This document shows positions 24,086 through 32,698 of a DNA stretch of 42,974 nucleotides, piece by piece (position 1 is the stretch's first letter; each line of letters begins with the position of its first letter). The stretch comes from Azospirillum sp. Lineage in GTDB: Bacteria > Pseudomonadota > Alphaproteobacteria > CACIAM-22H2. The notes below the pieces were generated by a model. It searched no databases, was not told the origin of the DNA, and saw only the letters and a list, made by a program, of their open reading frames with translations. The stretch lies in the NCBI GenBank assembly GCA_020249045.1, contig JADCGK010000142.1:1-42974 (forward strand), in the 5' to 3' direction. Made by a program: the position numbers and the translations under genes.

Positions 24086-25026
24086 CCCAGACTTGCCGGA
24101 TCTGCGGCGGCGCGCCGGGAGCGCTGCACATCGCGCGGGAAATGATGTACGGCAGCCGCGAGGAATTCGCCTATTTCGAATGCGCCGCCTGCGGCTGTTT
24201 GCAGATCGAAACCGTGCCCGGCGATCTCGCGCGCCATTATCCCAAGGCCTATTACAGTCTCGCCGGCGGCCTGCCGAAGGCGCCGTCGTGGCGCCGGCGC
24301 TTGGCCGCCGATTGGGCCTACGACCGGTCGGGCGGCGTGCTGGGCTGGCTCGCCCACGCGTTGCGGCCCAACGCCGAAATGCGCCTGCTCGGCCAACTCG
24401 GGCTCGCCAAAACAGATCCGATCCTGGATGTGGGCTGCGGCAACGGCGCGCGCGTCGCTCGCTTGGTCCAGCACGGATTTGCGAACGCCGAGGGGATCGA
24501 CGCGCATCTCGCGGCCGATGTGACGCTCGACGGCAAGCGCATCGCGCGCCGGGCGACGCTCGATGCGATCGACGGGCGCTACCGGCTCGTGACCTTCCAT
24601 CACAGCTTTGAGCATCTGCCCGATCAGCACGCGGCGATGCGCGACGCGCGGCGGCTGACCCGGGCGGACGGCTTTGCGTTGCTGCGCGTGCCGACCCGGT
24701 CCTCCGCCGCATGGGACATCTACGGCGTCGATTGGGTGCAGCTCGACGCGCCGCGCCATCTTTACCTGCATTCGCGCGAGTCGCTCGCGCGCCTGGCCGA
24801 GGCGCACGGTTTCCGCGTGGTGCGGATCGACGATGATTCCGATGGCTTCCAATTCTGGGGATCCGAGCAATACAAACGCGGCATTCCCGCCAACGATCCG
24901 CGCGGCCATTCCAAGCGCAAGCCGATGTTCTCCGCCGCCGAGCTTGCGGATTTCGAGAACCGCGCGCGCCAACTCAACGCGCAAGGCCGCGGCGACCAAT
25001 TCCGCGCGATTTTGGCGCCGGTCTAA
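24082..25026 (+). CDS. SAM-dependent methyltransferase with N-terminal zinc ribbon
   Basis: A 314-residue class I methyltransferase. The N-terminus has a four-cysteine ribbon, 'CRICGG' then 'CAACGC' about 30 residues later, as in sugar C-methyltransferase-like and hypothetical surface-polysaccharide enzymes. The Rossmann part shows 'ILDVGCGNGARVARL' (SAM motif I) and 'YRLVTFHHSFEHLPD' (motif II with the typical HSFEH). 'RVPTRSSAAWDIYGVDWVQLDAPRHLYLHS' is a further conserved stretch seen in this family. It overlaps the MFS gene by ATGA. Its stop (TAA) overlaps the convergent glycosyltransferase stop. The acceptor is unknown; its neighbours suggest surface glycan modification. Confidence 0.9.
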   Translation: MTQTCRICGGAPGALHIAREMMYGSREEFAYFECAACGCLQIETVPGDLARHYPKAYYSLAGGLPKAPSWRRRLAADWAYDRSGGVLGWLAHALRPNAEMRLLGQLGLAKTDPILDVGCGNGARVARLVQHGFANAEGIDAHLAADVTLDGKRIARRATLDAIDGRYRLVTFHHSFEHLPDQHAAMRDARRLTRADGFALLRVPTRSSAAWDIYGVDWVQLDAPRHLYLHSRESLARLAEAHGFRVVRIDDDSDGFQFWGSEQYKRGIPANDPRGHSKRKPMFSAAELADFENRARQLNAQGRGDQFRAILAPV

Positions 25027-26177
25027 AGCGTCCGATAGAACCGCGCATAGGCGGCGGCGCAGGAATCGAGGGCGAACTCCGCCTCGATCCGCGCGCGGCC
25101 CGCGGCTCCCATCGCGCGGCGCAAATCCGCATCGCCGACCAGCCGCGCCAAGGCCGCCCCCAAGGCCGGGGGGTCGCGCGGATCGACGAGCAAGCCGGTC
25201 GTACCGTCCACGACCGCCTCGGGGATGCCGCCCGCCCGCGTGGCCACGACGGGCAAGCGCGCCGCCATCGCTTCGAGCACCGCGTTGGGAAATCCCTCCT
25301 CGTGGCTCGCCAAAACGCCGATATCGGCCGCGGCCAGCAGATCGGGCACGTCCGCCCGGGCGCCGAGAAACGCGACCCGCGCGCTTTGGCCGGCCGCGGC
25401 AGCGCGCGCGCGCAACGCCTCGCCGATGCCGTCGTCCCGGCCCGCGCAAAGCAGCGTCCAGGGAAGATCGCGCGGCAACTGCGCGAGCGCGTCGACCAGA
25501 TCCGCATGACCCTTGTAGGGAATGAGATTGGCGACGCACAGAATGGCGATCGCTTCGGGCGCGAGGCCGAGACCCGCGCGCGCGCGTGCGCGCGCCGAAG
25601 GATCGGCGAAACGCGCGAGGTCGATCCCGTTATGGATCAACCGCACGCGGGCCGGATCTGCCCCCTCCGCGACCAGTTGCGCGACGACGGCCGCGCTGTT
25701 GCCGAGCAGCGCGTGCATGCGGCCGTGCAACGCGCGCTCGATGCGCGCGAGCAGCGGATGCTTGGCCTGATAGTCGTTCAGCGAACGGCGCGACATCGCG
25801 CGTTTGGCGCCCGAGAAGGCCAGGGCGAGGGGTGCGCCCACCAAATAGGATTCCGGCAGGAAGAAATGGACGATGTCGGGCTTCCATTCGCGCATGAAGC
25901 GCGCGAGTGCGAGGCCCGCGCGCAACGCCCGCGCGCCCCGGCCCAGGAAGCCGCCCGCCTTGGCGCCGGCGGCGCTGCCCGGCGGGGCGAGGACGCGCAC
26001 CCCGGCCGCGGCCAGCGGATCGGCCAAGGCGCCCCGGCCGGTCAGCGTGTGAACCGAGATCTCAAACCCATCGCGCGCCAGACGCGGCAAAACCTGGGCG
26101 AGATGGGATTCCGCCCCGCCCACGTCCAACGCGCCGATGACGATCAGAATACGGATGGCGGCGGCCCTCCTCGCCAA
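25023..26177 (-). CDS. GT4-family glycosyltransferase
   Basis: A glycosyltransferase of about 384 residues with a GT-B fold. The N-terminal acceptor domain has 'IGALDVGGAESHLAQVLPRL' (glycine-rich loop) and 'DIVHFFLPESYLVG'; the donor domain has 'IHNGIDLARF', 'VANLIPYKGHADLVDAL' and the E-x7-E motif in 'SHEEGFPNAVLEAMAARLPVVAT'. It likely adds a sugar during surface-polysaccharide synthesis. The start is uncertain: the track uses TTG at 26177, while a perfect AGGAGG follows within codons 3-4 and is nine bases before ATC CGT ATT, where family members usually begin ('M-x-I-L'). It diverges from the next glycosyltransferase with only 32 bases between them. Confidence 0.88.
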   Translation of the reverse strand: MARRAAAIRILIVIGALDVGGAESHLAQVLPRLARDGFEISVHTLTGRGALADPLAAAGVRVLAPPGSAAGAKAGGFLGRGARALRAGLALARFMREWKPDIVHFFLPESYLVGAPLALAFSGAKRAMSRRSLNDYQAKHPLLARIERALHGRMHALLGNSAAVVAQLVAEGADPARVRLIHNGIDLARFADPSARARARAGLGLAPEAIAILCVANLIPYKGHADLVDALAQLPRDLPWTLLCAGRDDGIGEALRARAAAAGQSARVAFLGARADVPDLLAAADIGVLASHEEGFPNAVLEAMAARLPVVATRAGGIPEAVVDGTTGLLVDPRDPPALGAALARLVGDADLRRAMGAAGRARIEAEFALDSCAAAYARFYRTL

Positions 26178-26209
26178 GCTTCAGGTTCGGGGGTATATCG
26201 GGATTCGGA

Positions 26210-27346
26210 ATGAAAATCTGCCAGCTCTGCGCGGTCGACTTCACGCTCTACCACTTCCTGCTGCCGCTGATGCGCGCCCAGCGCGACGCGGGCCACGAGG
26301 TCGTGGGCGCGTGCGCGCGCGGGGCGTGGGCGGCGAAGATCGAGGCCGAAGGCTTCCGCGTCGTCGACGTGCCCGTGCGGCGTTCGCAGAATCCGCTGGC
26401 GCTGTGGCGCGCCTATCGGGCCTTGCGCGGCTTCTTCGCGCGCGAAGGCTTCGACATGGTCCACGCGCACACGCCGGTCGCGGCCTTGGCCGGCCGGCCC
26501 GCGGCCAAGGCCGCGGGCGTGGCGCGCGTCGTCTACACGGCGCATGGCTTCTACTTCCACGAAAACATGCCCGCCCCCAAACGCGCGCTGCACGTGGCGC
26601 TGGAATGGTTCGGCGGCCGCTTCACCGACGTGCTGATGACCCAGGCCGAAGAGGACGCGGCGACCGCGCGCGCGCTCGGCCTGTGCAAGGGCGGCGTCGT
26701 CGAGGCCATCGGCAACGGGTCGGACCCCGCGCGTTTCCGCCCGCCGGCGCCGGGCGAGGACACGCGCGCGCGCTTGCGAGAAGCGATCGGCACGGCCGCC
26801 GACACGCCCGTGTTCGCGATGATCGGCCGTTTGGTCGCCGAGAAAGGCTATCCCGAATTGCTGCGCGCGATGCGTCGCGCGCCCGGGGCCGAACTGTGGG
26901 TGGTCGGCGAGCGCCTGGCGTCCGACCATGCCGAATCGATCGCCGCGGATATCGCCGCGGTCGAAGCCGACCCCGATCTTGCGCGGCGCATCCGCTTTCT
27001 GGGCTATCGCGCGGACGTGCCCGACTTGCTGCGCGCGGCGGACGCGTTCGTCCTGCCCTCGCACCGCGAAGGCATGCCGCGCTCGATCATCGAAGCGATG
27101 CTGACCGGCTTGCCGGTCGTCGCCACCGACATCCGCGGCAGCCGCGAGGAGGTGGTGTCCGGCGAGACCGGCTTGCTGGTGCCGGTGCGCGACGAGCATG
27201 CGTTGGGGGCCGCGATCGCCGCACTCGCGGGCGATCCCGCCTTGCGCGCGCGGATGGGGCAAGCGGGCTTGGCGCGCGCGCGCTTGCTCTACGACGAACG
27301 GCGCGTCGTCGAACGACAGATGCGGCTTTTGGGGTTGGCGTCGTGA
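26210..27346 (+). CDS. GT4-family glycosyltransferase
   Basis: A 378-residue GT-B enzyme. N-terminal markers are 'CAVDFTLYHFLLPLM' and 'DMVHAHTPVAALAGRPAAKAAG'; the acceptor-side 'YTAHGFYFHENMP' is typical of bacterial polysaccharide and exopolysaccharide glycosyltransferases. The donor domain has 'IGNGSDPARFRPP', 'IGRLVAEKGYPELLRAM' and E-x7-E in 'HREGMPRSIIEAMLTGLPVVATD'. Donor and acceptor are not predictable. The gene stop overlaps the next start as GTGA, so the following oxidoreductase is coupled to it. Confidence 0.92.
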   Translation: MKICQLCAVDFTLYHFLLPLMRAQRDAGHEVVGACARGAWAAKIEAEGFRVVDVPVRRSQNPLALWRAYRALRGFFAREGFDMVHAHTPVAALAGRPAAKAAGVARVVYTAHGFYFHENMPAPKRALHVALEWFGGRFTDVLMTQAEEDAATARALGLCKGGVVEAIGNGSDPARFRPPAPGEDTRARLREAIGTAADTPVFAMIGRLVAEKGYPELLRAMRRAPGAELWVVGERLASDHAESIAADIAAVEADPDLARRIRFLGYRADVPDLLRAADAFVLPSHREGMPRSIIEAMLTGLPVVATDIRGSREEVVSGETGLLVPVRDEHALGAAIAALAGDPALRARMGQAGLARARLLYDERRVVERQMRLLGLAS

Positions 27347-28209
27347 AGGTCGCGGTCGTCGGCGCCACGGGGATGACCGGACGGCGCGTCGTGGGCGCGC
27401 TGGTCGCGCGCGGGCATGCGGTCGTCGCGACCGGCCGCGATCCGGCCAAGCTTGCGGCGCTGGGCGACGGGATCGAATGGCGCATCGGCGATTTCGACCG
27501 GCCCGAAACCCTGCCCAAAGCGCTGGCGGGTGCGGATGCCGTCGCCTATGTCGCGCACGCCAAACACACCAAGCTCGTTCTCGACGCGATGGAGCCGGGG
27601 GTGCGACTGGTCGTCACCGGGTCGACGCGCGTCTTCTCGAAGCTCGAGGATCCGGCGGCACAAGCGGTGCGCGAGGGCTTGGCCGCGTTCGCCGCGACGG
27701 GCCGCAAAGGCCAAGTTTTGCTGCCCGCGATGATCTACGGCGCCAAGGAGGACCGCAATGTCGGCCGCGTGCTGCGCTTCCTCGCGCGGTTTCCGCGCTG
27801 GTGCCCGATCCCCGCGCCGCTGCCCGACGGCGGCCGGCACACGGTCCAACCTATCCATGTCGAGGACGTCGCGGCGTGCGTCGCCGCCGCACTCGAACGG
27901 CCCGAAAACGATGGCCCGCCCATCGTGCTCGCCGGGCCCGAACCGATCGCCTACGCGCGCATGGTGCGCGAGTGCGCGGCGGCCCTGCGCCGGCGCGTCC
28001 TCGTGATCCCCGTACCGGTGCGCGCACTCGCCTTGCTCGCGCGCGCGATGGCAAGATTGGGTCTGAAGCCGCCGTTCGACGCCAAGGAACTGACGCGCGC
28101 GGCCGAGGACAAGGCCTTCGACATCGCCCCGATGCGCGAACGATTGGGCGTGATCCCGCGCCCCTTCGCCGACGGCGTCGCCGCCAAAGTCATCCGCGGC
28201 GATTTCTGA
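27343..28209 (+). CDS. Atypical SDR / NAD(P)-dependent epimerase-like protein
   Basis: A 288-residue protein with an N-terminal Rossmann fold: 'VAVVGATGMTGRRVVGALVARGH' (GxxGxxG, atypical SDR/NmrA type). 'RLVVTGSTRVFSKLEDP' and 'LPAMIYGAKEDRNVGRVLRFL' mark the active-site strand and a Tyr-containing loop (Y at the YxxxK position with A-K next). 'HTVQPIHVEDVAACVAAALE' is the conserved extended-SDR strand before the substrate domain. It could act on a nucleotide sugar or another metabolite. The start is GTG within the GTGA overlap with the upstream glycosyltransferase. The stop abuts the convergent SDR stop with no gap. Confidence 0.85.
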   Translation: MKVAVVGATGMTGRRVVGALVARGHAVVATGRDPAKLAALGDGIEWRIGDFDRPETLPKALAGADAVAYVAHAKHTKLVLDAMEPGVRLVVTGSTRVFSKLEDPAAQAVREGLAAFAATGRKGQVLLPAMIYGAKEDRNVGRVLRFLARFPRWCPIPAPLPDGGRHTVQPIHVEDVAACVAAALERPENDGPPIVLAGPEPIAYARMVRECAAALRRRVLVIPVPVRALALLARAMARLGLKPPFDAKELTRAAEDKAFDIAPMRERLGVIPRPFADGVAAKVIRGDF

Positions 28210-28926
28210 TCATTCCCCGCCGGCGACGGTCAGGATGGCGCCGGTCGTGTAGGAACTGCGCGGCCCCGCGAGGAAGACGATCGCCGCGGCGATCTCGGAA
28301 GGCGCGGCGGCACGGCCCATCGGCACGCGCGCGGCACGCGCTTGGAAGGCGGTGCGGTCCGGATCGTCGGCCCAACGGTTCAGATCGGTATCGACGAAGC
28401 CCGGCCGGACGGCGTTGACCCGGATGCCGAACGGAGCACCCGCCTTCGCGAAATTGCGCGTGGCTTGTTCGAGGCCCGCTTTGGCGACCGCGTAGACGGC
28501 CAAGCGCGGCGAGGCGGCGCGCGCGGTCACGTAGCTCGACACGTTGACGATCGACCCTGCTTTCGCCGCCGTCATCGCGGGCCATGCGGCGCGGATCAAC
28601 GCGACCGGCGCGTCGAGATTGAGCGCCATCGTCGCTTCGCGGATGGCGGGATCGTAGGGATCCCCGCCGCGCCCCGGCACGCCGCCCGCGTTGTTGACCA
28701 GCACGTCGATGCCGCCCGCCCAATCGAGGAAACGGGCCATCAGATCGCCGGGCCCGCGCGCGAGATCGGCCGCGAACGTCTTCGCATCGCCGCAGCGCGC
28801 GGCGACGGCCCGCGCCGCGGCCTCGTCGGCGTTGTAGTGGATGCCCACGCGCGCGCCCTGGGCCGCGAACAGCGCCGCGCACGCCGCCCCGATCCCGCGC
28901 GAAGCGCCGGTCACCAGCACCTTCAT
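28210..28926 (-). CDS. Short-chain dehydrogenase/reductase
   Basis: A 238-residue classical SDR. It has the cofactor motif 'VTGASRGIGAACAALF', 'DVLVNNAGG' and the catalytic 'SSYVTARAASPRLAVYAVAKAG' with Ser, Tyr and Lys all present (Y-x3-K), followed by 'IRVNAVRPGFVDTDL'. It resembles 3-oxoacyl-ACP reductase-like enzymes of unassigned substrate. The ATG overlaps the stop of the GT2 gene (ATGA), so the two are cotranslated. It could make an acyl or sugar building block of the glycan cluster. Confidence 0.92.
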   Translation of the reverse strand: MKVLVTGASRGIGAACAALFAAQGARVGIHYNADEAAARAVAARCGDAKTFAADLARGPGDLMARFLDWAGGIDVLVNNAGGVPGRGGDPYDPAIREATMALNLDAPVALIRAAWPAMTAAKAGSIVNVSSYVTARAASPRLAVYAVAKAGLEQATRNFAKAGAPFGIRVNAVRPGFVDTDLNRWADDPDRTAFQARAARVPMGRAAAPSEIAAAIVFLAGPRSSYTTGAILTVAGGE

Positions 28927-29867
28927 GCCGGCCGCCTGACCCGGCCGCCCGCGCGGTAGATCGCCAGCGTGGCCTCGATCCATTCCTCGTGCCGCCACAA
29001 AACGCCCGCCTTGGCCTGAAGGTAAGCCGCGTGCGCGGCCGAGATCGGCCCCACGCCGAACAGCTTGCGCCCGCGCTTCCACGCGCGATCCGCGCAGCAC
29101 CGGAACGCCGCCAGCCGCGCTGCGCGCGCCAATTCCGGATGATCGCGCAAGAACAGCAACGCCGTCAAAGTCTCGTCGTGGAGGATTTGCGCTTGGTTCT
29201 TCATCAAGCGGCCGGGTTCGTCGGCGGGCCCGAGGCACACGACGTGATCGAACACGCCGATGCGCGCGCCCGGCACGGCCGCAACGCGCGGGCAAATCCC
29301 CTGGTCCTGGATGAACACCCGCTCGTCGCAGCCGCCCGCGGCGAGGAACAGCGCGCGCGCGACGAGCAGGTTCGAAGCGCCCGATTGGCACGTCGCCAAC
29401 GCGTCGGTCACCGGATCGGCGAAGACGCGCGTGCGCAACTCCGCAGGCGGCGGGGCGAAGCGCGGACCTTCCGGCCCGTACCAATCCATGCCGCCATAGA
29501 CGAGGCCGAGATCGTGCCGTGCGGCTTCGCCGGCCAGCACGCGAAGGGCGAAGGGCGCCAGAATATCGTCCGCATCGACGAGCTTGAGCCACGGCTGGGT
29601 GGCTTCGCGCGCCCCGCGATTGGTCGCGGGGCCCGGGCCGGCATTGGCTTGCGAGACGATTTTGGCGGTCGTCAGCCCCCGCTCGGCGATCAAGCGGCGC
29701 AGCAACTCGCCCGACCCGTCGGTCGAACCGTCGTCGACGAACACGATTTCGGCCGGCGGCCCCCCTTCCTGGGCCAGCAATGCGTCCAGACAGGCGGCCA
29801 GATACGGCGCCTTGTTGAAGACCGTGACGACGCAAGCGACCGGGAATTCGCGGGACGTTCGGTCCAT
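28923..29867 (-). CDS. GT2-family glycosyltransferase
   Basis: A 314-residue GT-A fold enzyme. 'ACVVTVFNKAPYLAACLDALLAQ' (N-terminal strand and helix), 'EIVFVDDGSTDGSGELL' (nucleotide-binding Asp pair) and 'WLKLVDADDILAPFAL' (the metal-binding DxD-type motif) are diagnostic. The 100-residue C-terminal half is helical. A start at ATG 29867 with AAGGA upstream is clear. It faces the CBS-DegT gene across a 142-base divergent gap. Donor and acceptor unknown. Confidence 0.92.
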   Translation of the reverse strand: MDRTSREFPVACVVTVFNKAPYLAACLDALLAQEGGPPAEIVFVDDGSTDGSGELLRRLIAERGLTTAKIVSQANAGPGPATNRGAREATQPWLKLVDADDILAPFALRVLAGEAARHDLGLVYGGMDWYGPEGPRFAPPPAELRTRVFADPVTDALATCQSGASNLLVARALFLAAGGCDERVFIQDQGICPRVAAVPGARIGVFDHVVCLGPADEPGRLMKNQAQILHDETLTALLFLRDHPELARAARLAAFRCCADRAWKRGRKLFGVGPISAAHAAYLQAKAGVLWRHEEWIEATLAIYRAGGRVRRPA

Positions 29868-30009
29868 GGGCGATCCTTAAGCGGGACCCGGCCACCCCGC
29901 AAGCCCCTCGAAAACAAAGCCGTTCTGGACTGCGACCCGGCGGCGGATTAGATAGGGGCATTCCCGCGTTGATCGGGGGTCCCCTTTTCGTATCCGGGAA
30001 CCCTGGTCC

Positions 30010-31536
30010 ATGCCCTTCGATCCGCCGCCCAATCTCCGTGAAGATCTCCGAAAGGTCGCGTCCGTGCCGTTCGTTTCGCCCATCGCCGACCTTCTGGTGA
30101 AAGACAGCGAATCTTTGGCCGACGCCCTCGCCCGGCTCGACGCCGGCGGTGCGGCCGCGCTGTTCGTCGTGGACGCCGAGGACCGGCTGCAAGGGCGCAT
30201 CGGCCCCGCGGAAATCGCCGCCGCGCTCGCGCGCGGCCAGGGCACCGAATTGCGCGTGGGTGCCGCGATGATCCCGGACGCGGGCGGTCTCGCCGCCGAC
30301 CTGCCCGAAGACGAACTCGCCCGGCGCGCCAAGGAAGGCACCATCGCGCTGGTCGACGAAGAGCGCCGGCCCGTCGGCGTGCGCTCGCCCGCCACCGCCC
30401 GGCGCGTGCCGATCGCCGAACCGCAACTCGGGGGCAAGGAACTCGAATACGTCACCGAATGCGTGACCACGAATTGGATCTCCAGCCAAGGGTCCTTCGT
30501 GCGCCGCTTCGAGGCGGATTTCGCCAAGCTGCTGGGCGTGCCCCACGCGCTGGCGGTTTCCAACGGCACGGTCGCGTTGCATTTGGCGCTGGCCGCCTAC
30601 GGCATCGGGCCGGGCGACGAAGTCATCGTACCCGATCTGACCTTCGCCGCGACGCTGAACGCCGTGCTCTACACCGGGGCGACGCCCGTGATCGTCGACG
30701 TCGCGGCCGACACCTGGAACATCGATCCGGCGGCGCTGTCCGAGGCGATCACGCCGCGCACCAAGGCGATCATGCCGGTGCATCTTTACGGCCAGCCGGC
30801 GGCGATGGACCCGATCCTGGCGTTGGCGCGCAAGCACAAGCTGATCGTCGTCGAAGACGCGGCCGAGGCCGTCGGCGCCGCCCACAAAGGCGTGCCGTGC
30901 GGCGCCATCGGCGATTGCGGCACGTTCAGCTTCTTTTCCAACAAGCTGATCACGACCGGCGAAGGCGGCATGGTCGTGTTCAAGGACGACGCGATCGCCG
31001 CGCGGGCGCGCAAGCTGCGCGACCACGGCATGAACCCGCAGAAGCGCTATTGGCACGACGAAGTCGGCTTCAATTACCGCCTGACGAATCTGCAGGCCGC
31101 GATCGGCTGCGCGCAACTCGAACAGCTCGACGGCTTCCTTGCCCGCAAGAAGGAAATCGCCGCGCATTACTCGCGCCGCTTCGAGGGCGTCGTCGAAATC
31201 GAAACGCCGTCGGTCCTGCCCGGCTTCGACAACTCCTATTGGGTCTATTCGGTGATCCTGGATTGCGCGGGGCTCGGCCTCGCGCGCGACGAGGTCATGG
31301 CGCGGCTGGCGAAGATGGGCGTGGACACGCGCCCGCTGTTCTACTGCATGCACGAAATGCCGCCCTACAAGGCCTACGCCGGCAACCGGGCCTTCCCGGT
31401 GGCAAGCCGCCTGTCGGAGAACGGCCTGTCGCTGCCCTCCTCCACGGCCATCACCGCGGCCGAGCTCGACCACGTCGCCGACGCGTTGCTGTCGCTCGTG
31501 CGCACGCGCAAGCTGGCGCGCGCCCTGGTTTCGTGA
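30010..31536 (+). CDS. CBS-domain/DegT-DnrJ-EryC1 aminotransferase fusion
   Basis: A 508-residue two-part protein. Residues about 22-130 form a CBS-like pair: the first ('SPIADLLVKDSESLADALARLDAGGAAALFVVDAEDRL' landmarks) is clear, the second ('VGAAMIPDAGG...GTIALVDEERRPVGV') is degenerate. From about residue 135 it is a complete DegT/DnrJ/EryC1 PLP enzyme of about 370 residues: 'WISSQGSFVRRFEADFAKLLGV', 'ALAVSNGTVALHLAL', 'DLTFAATLNAVLYTG', 'VVEDAAEAVGA', and PLP Lys at about 312 in 'SFFSNKLITTGEGGMVV'. The body most resembles perosamine-synthase-like sugar aminotransferases (4-keto to 4-amino sugar). CBS domains usually bind adenosyl ligands, so allosteric control is inferred. The stop overlaps the next start (GTGA). 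Confidence 0.9.
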   Translation: MPFDPPPNLREDLRKVASVPFVSPIADLLVKDSESLADALARLDAGGAAALFVVDAEDRLQGRIGPAEIAAALARGQGTELRVGAAMIPDAGGLAADLPEDELARRAKEGTIALVDEERRPVGVRSPATARRVPIAEPQLGGKELEYVTECVTTNWISSQGSFVRRFEADFAKLLGVPHALAVSNGTVALHLALAAYGIGPGDEVIVPDLTFAATLNAVLYTGATPVIVDVAADTWNIDPAALSEAITPRTKAIMPVHLYGQPAAMDPILALARKHKLIVVEDAAEAVGAAHKGVPCGAIGDCGTFSFFSNKLITTGEGGMVVFKDDAIAARARKLRDHGMNPQKRYWHDEVGFNYRLTNLQAAIGCAQLEQLDGFLARKKEIAAHYSRRFEGVVEIETPSVLPGFDNSYWVYSVILDCAGLGLARDEVMARLAKMGVDTRPLFYCMHEMPPYKAYAGNRAFPVASRLSENGLSLPSSTAITAAELDHVADALLSLVRTRKLARALVS

Positions 31537-32693
31537 GGGCGCGGGCCGGCTTCCTGGCCTTGGCGCTCGCGGGCGGTTTCGCCGCCCCGATCGCCGTCGT
31601 CGCCCCCAACGGCCTTGCGCCGCTGCTGATCGTTTGCGGCGCGTTCGCGCTGTTCGCGCGCGCGTGGCCCGGCGGACGCTGGGTCGCGGGTGTCGCGGCC
31701 TTCCTCGCCTACGCGCTGCTGTCGCTCGTTTGGGCCATCGACCGGGGCGAGGCGCTCGACGGCTGGCTGCGCATCGCGGGCTCGGCCGTGTTGGGCCTCG
31801 CGCTGGTCGGTGCCGCGCGCGATCTGGACGATGCCGCGCGCGCGCGTCTGGAAACCTGGTTGATCGGCGGCACCCTCGCCGCACTCGTCCTGCTCGGCGC
31901 GCAACTGGCCAGCGAACGGATCTGGACGCGCGAAACCTCCTTCGCCGCCGCATGGCATGGGCCGGAAACGAATTTCTGGGCGCTGTTCAACCGATCCGTC
32001 GCCGTACTCGCGGCGTTGCTGCCGCTGGCCGCCCTGGCCGCGTGGCGCCGGCGCGGCGCGGGTGCTGCGGCGGTTCTGTTCGCGGCCGGGCTTTATCTGA
32101 TCTTCAATTTCAACAGCCGGGGTGCGGAACTCGCCATTCTCGCGGGCCTCGCGGGCGGCGGCTTCGCGGCCCTATGGGCGCGCGGGCGCACGGTGCTCGC
32201 CGCCGGGTTCGCGGCCCTCGTGCTGGCCGCACCGTTGATCGCCGCGTTGCCGGTATTCGACGAATGGGCGCAAGACCGCGCGCTGGGCTCGTCGGTGTTC
32301 CACCGCGCCGCGATCTGGAGCTTCGCCGCCGACCGGATCGCCGAGCATCCGCTTTTGGGTTGGGGCTTGCACGCCGCGCGCGCGATCCCGGGCGCCAAAC
32401 ATCAATTCGTCCCGGGCGCCGAGTTGATGCCGCTGCATCCGCATAACTTCGCGCTGCAGCTTTGGCTCGAATTGGGACTGATCGGCGCGCTGGCCGGAGC
32501 GGCCGCCTCGGCCGGCTTGGCGCGCGCCATCGCCGGAGACGCGATCACGCGCGCGGCACTCGCCGCATGCCTATGCGCGGCGTTCGCGGTCGCCAGCGTC
32601 GGCTACGGCCTATGGCAAGGCTGGTGGATGGGCGCTTTGTGGCTGTTCGCGGCCCTCGCTGCCGCGCTGGCGCCGAAACCCGGCGGATGCTAG
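31533..32693 (+). CDS. O-antigen ligase / Wzy-like polymerase membrane protein
   Basis: A 386-residue polytopic inner-membrane protein with about ten to twelve hydrophobic segments. It has the O-antigen ligase-family (Wzy_C/WaaL) features: a large periplasmic loop with 'SSVFHRAAIWSFAADRIAEHPLLGWGLHAARAIPG' and 'LMPLHPHNFALQLWLELGLIGAL', where the HPHN motif and the RxxIW arginine are characteristic. It could ligate O-polysaccharide to lipid A-core or polymerise repeat units; the two roles cannot be separated by sequence. The GTG start overlaps the aminotransferase stop (GTGA). Its last residues run up to the purH leader hairpin. Confidence 0.85.
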   Translation: MRARAGFLALALAGGFAAPIAVVAPNGLAPLLIVCGAFALFARAWPGGRWVAGVAAFLAYALLSLVWAIDRGEALDGWLRIAGSAVLGLALVGAARDLDDAARARLETWLIGGTLAALVLLGAQLASERIWTRETSFAAAWHGPETNFWALFNRSVAVLAALLPLAALAAWRRRGAGAAAVLFAAGLYLIFNFNSRGAELAILAGLAGGGFAALWARGRTVLAAGFAALVLAAPLIAALPVFDEWAQDRALGSSVFHRAAIWSFAADRIAEHPLLGWGLHAARAIPGAKHQFVPGAELMPLHPHNFALQLWLELGLIGALAGAAASAGLARAIAGDAITRAALAACLCAAFAVASVGYGLWQGWWMGALWLFAALAAALAPKPGGC

Positions 32694-32698
32694 ACGCC

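Noticed and set aside
29950-29998. Possible GGGGG-T-CCCC hairpin before the DegT gene
   Set aside because: The arms leave a one-base loop, which cannot form a stable stem, and the T run is short and followed by more sequence before the gene.
28210-31953. 1247-residue minus-strand ORF
   Set aside because: Only the last 238 residues (SDR) are supported; the remainder reads antisense or off-frame through the GT2 and DegT genes.
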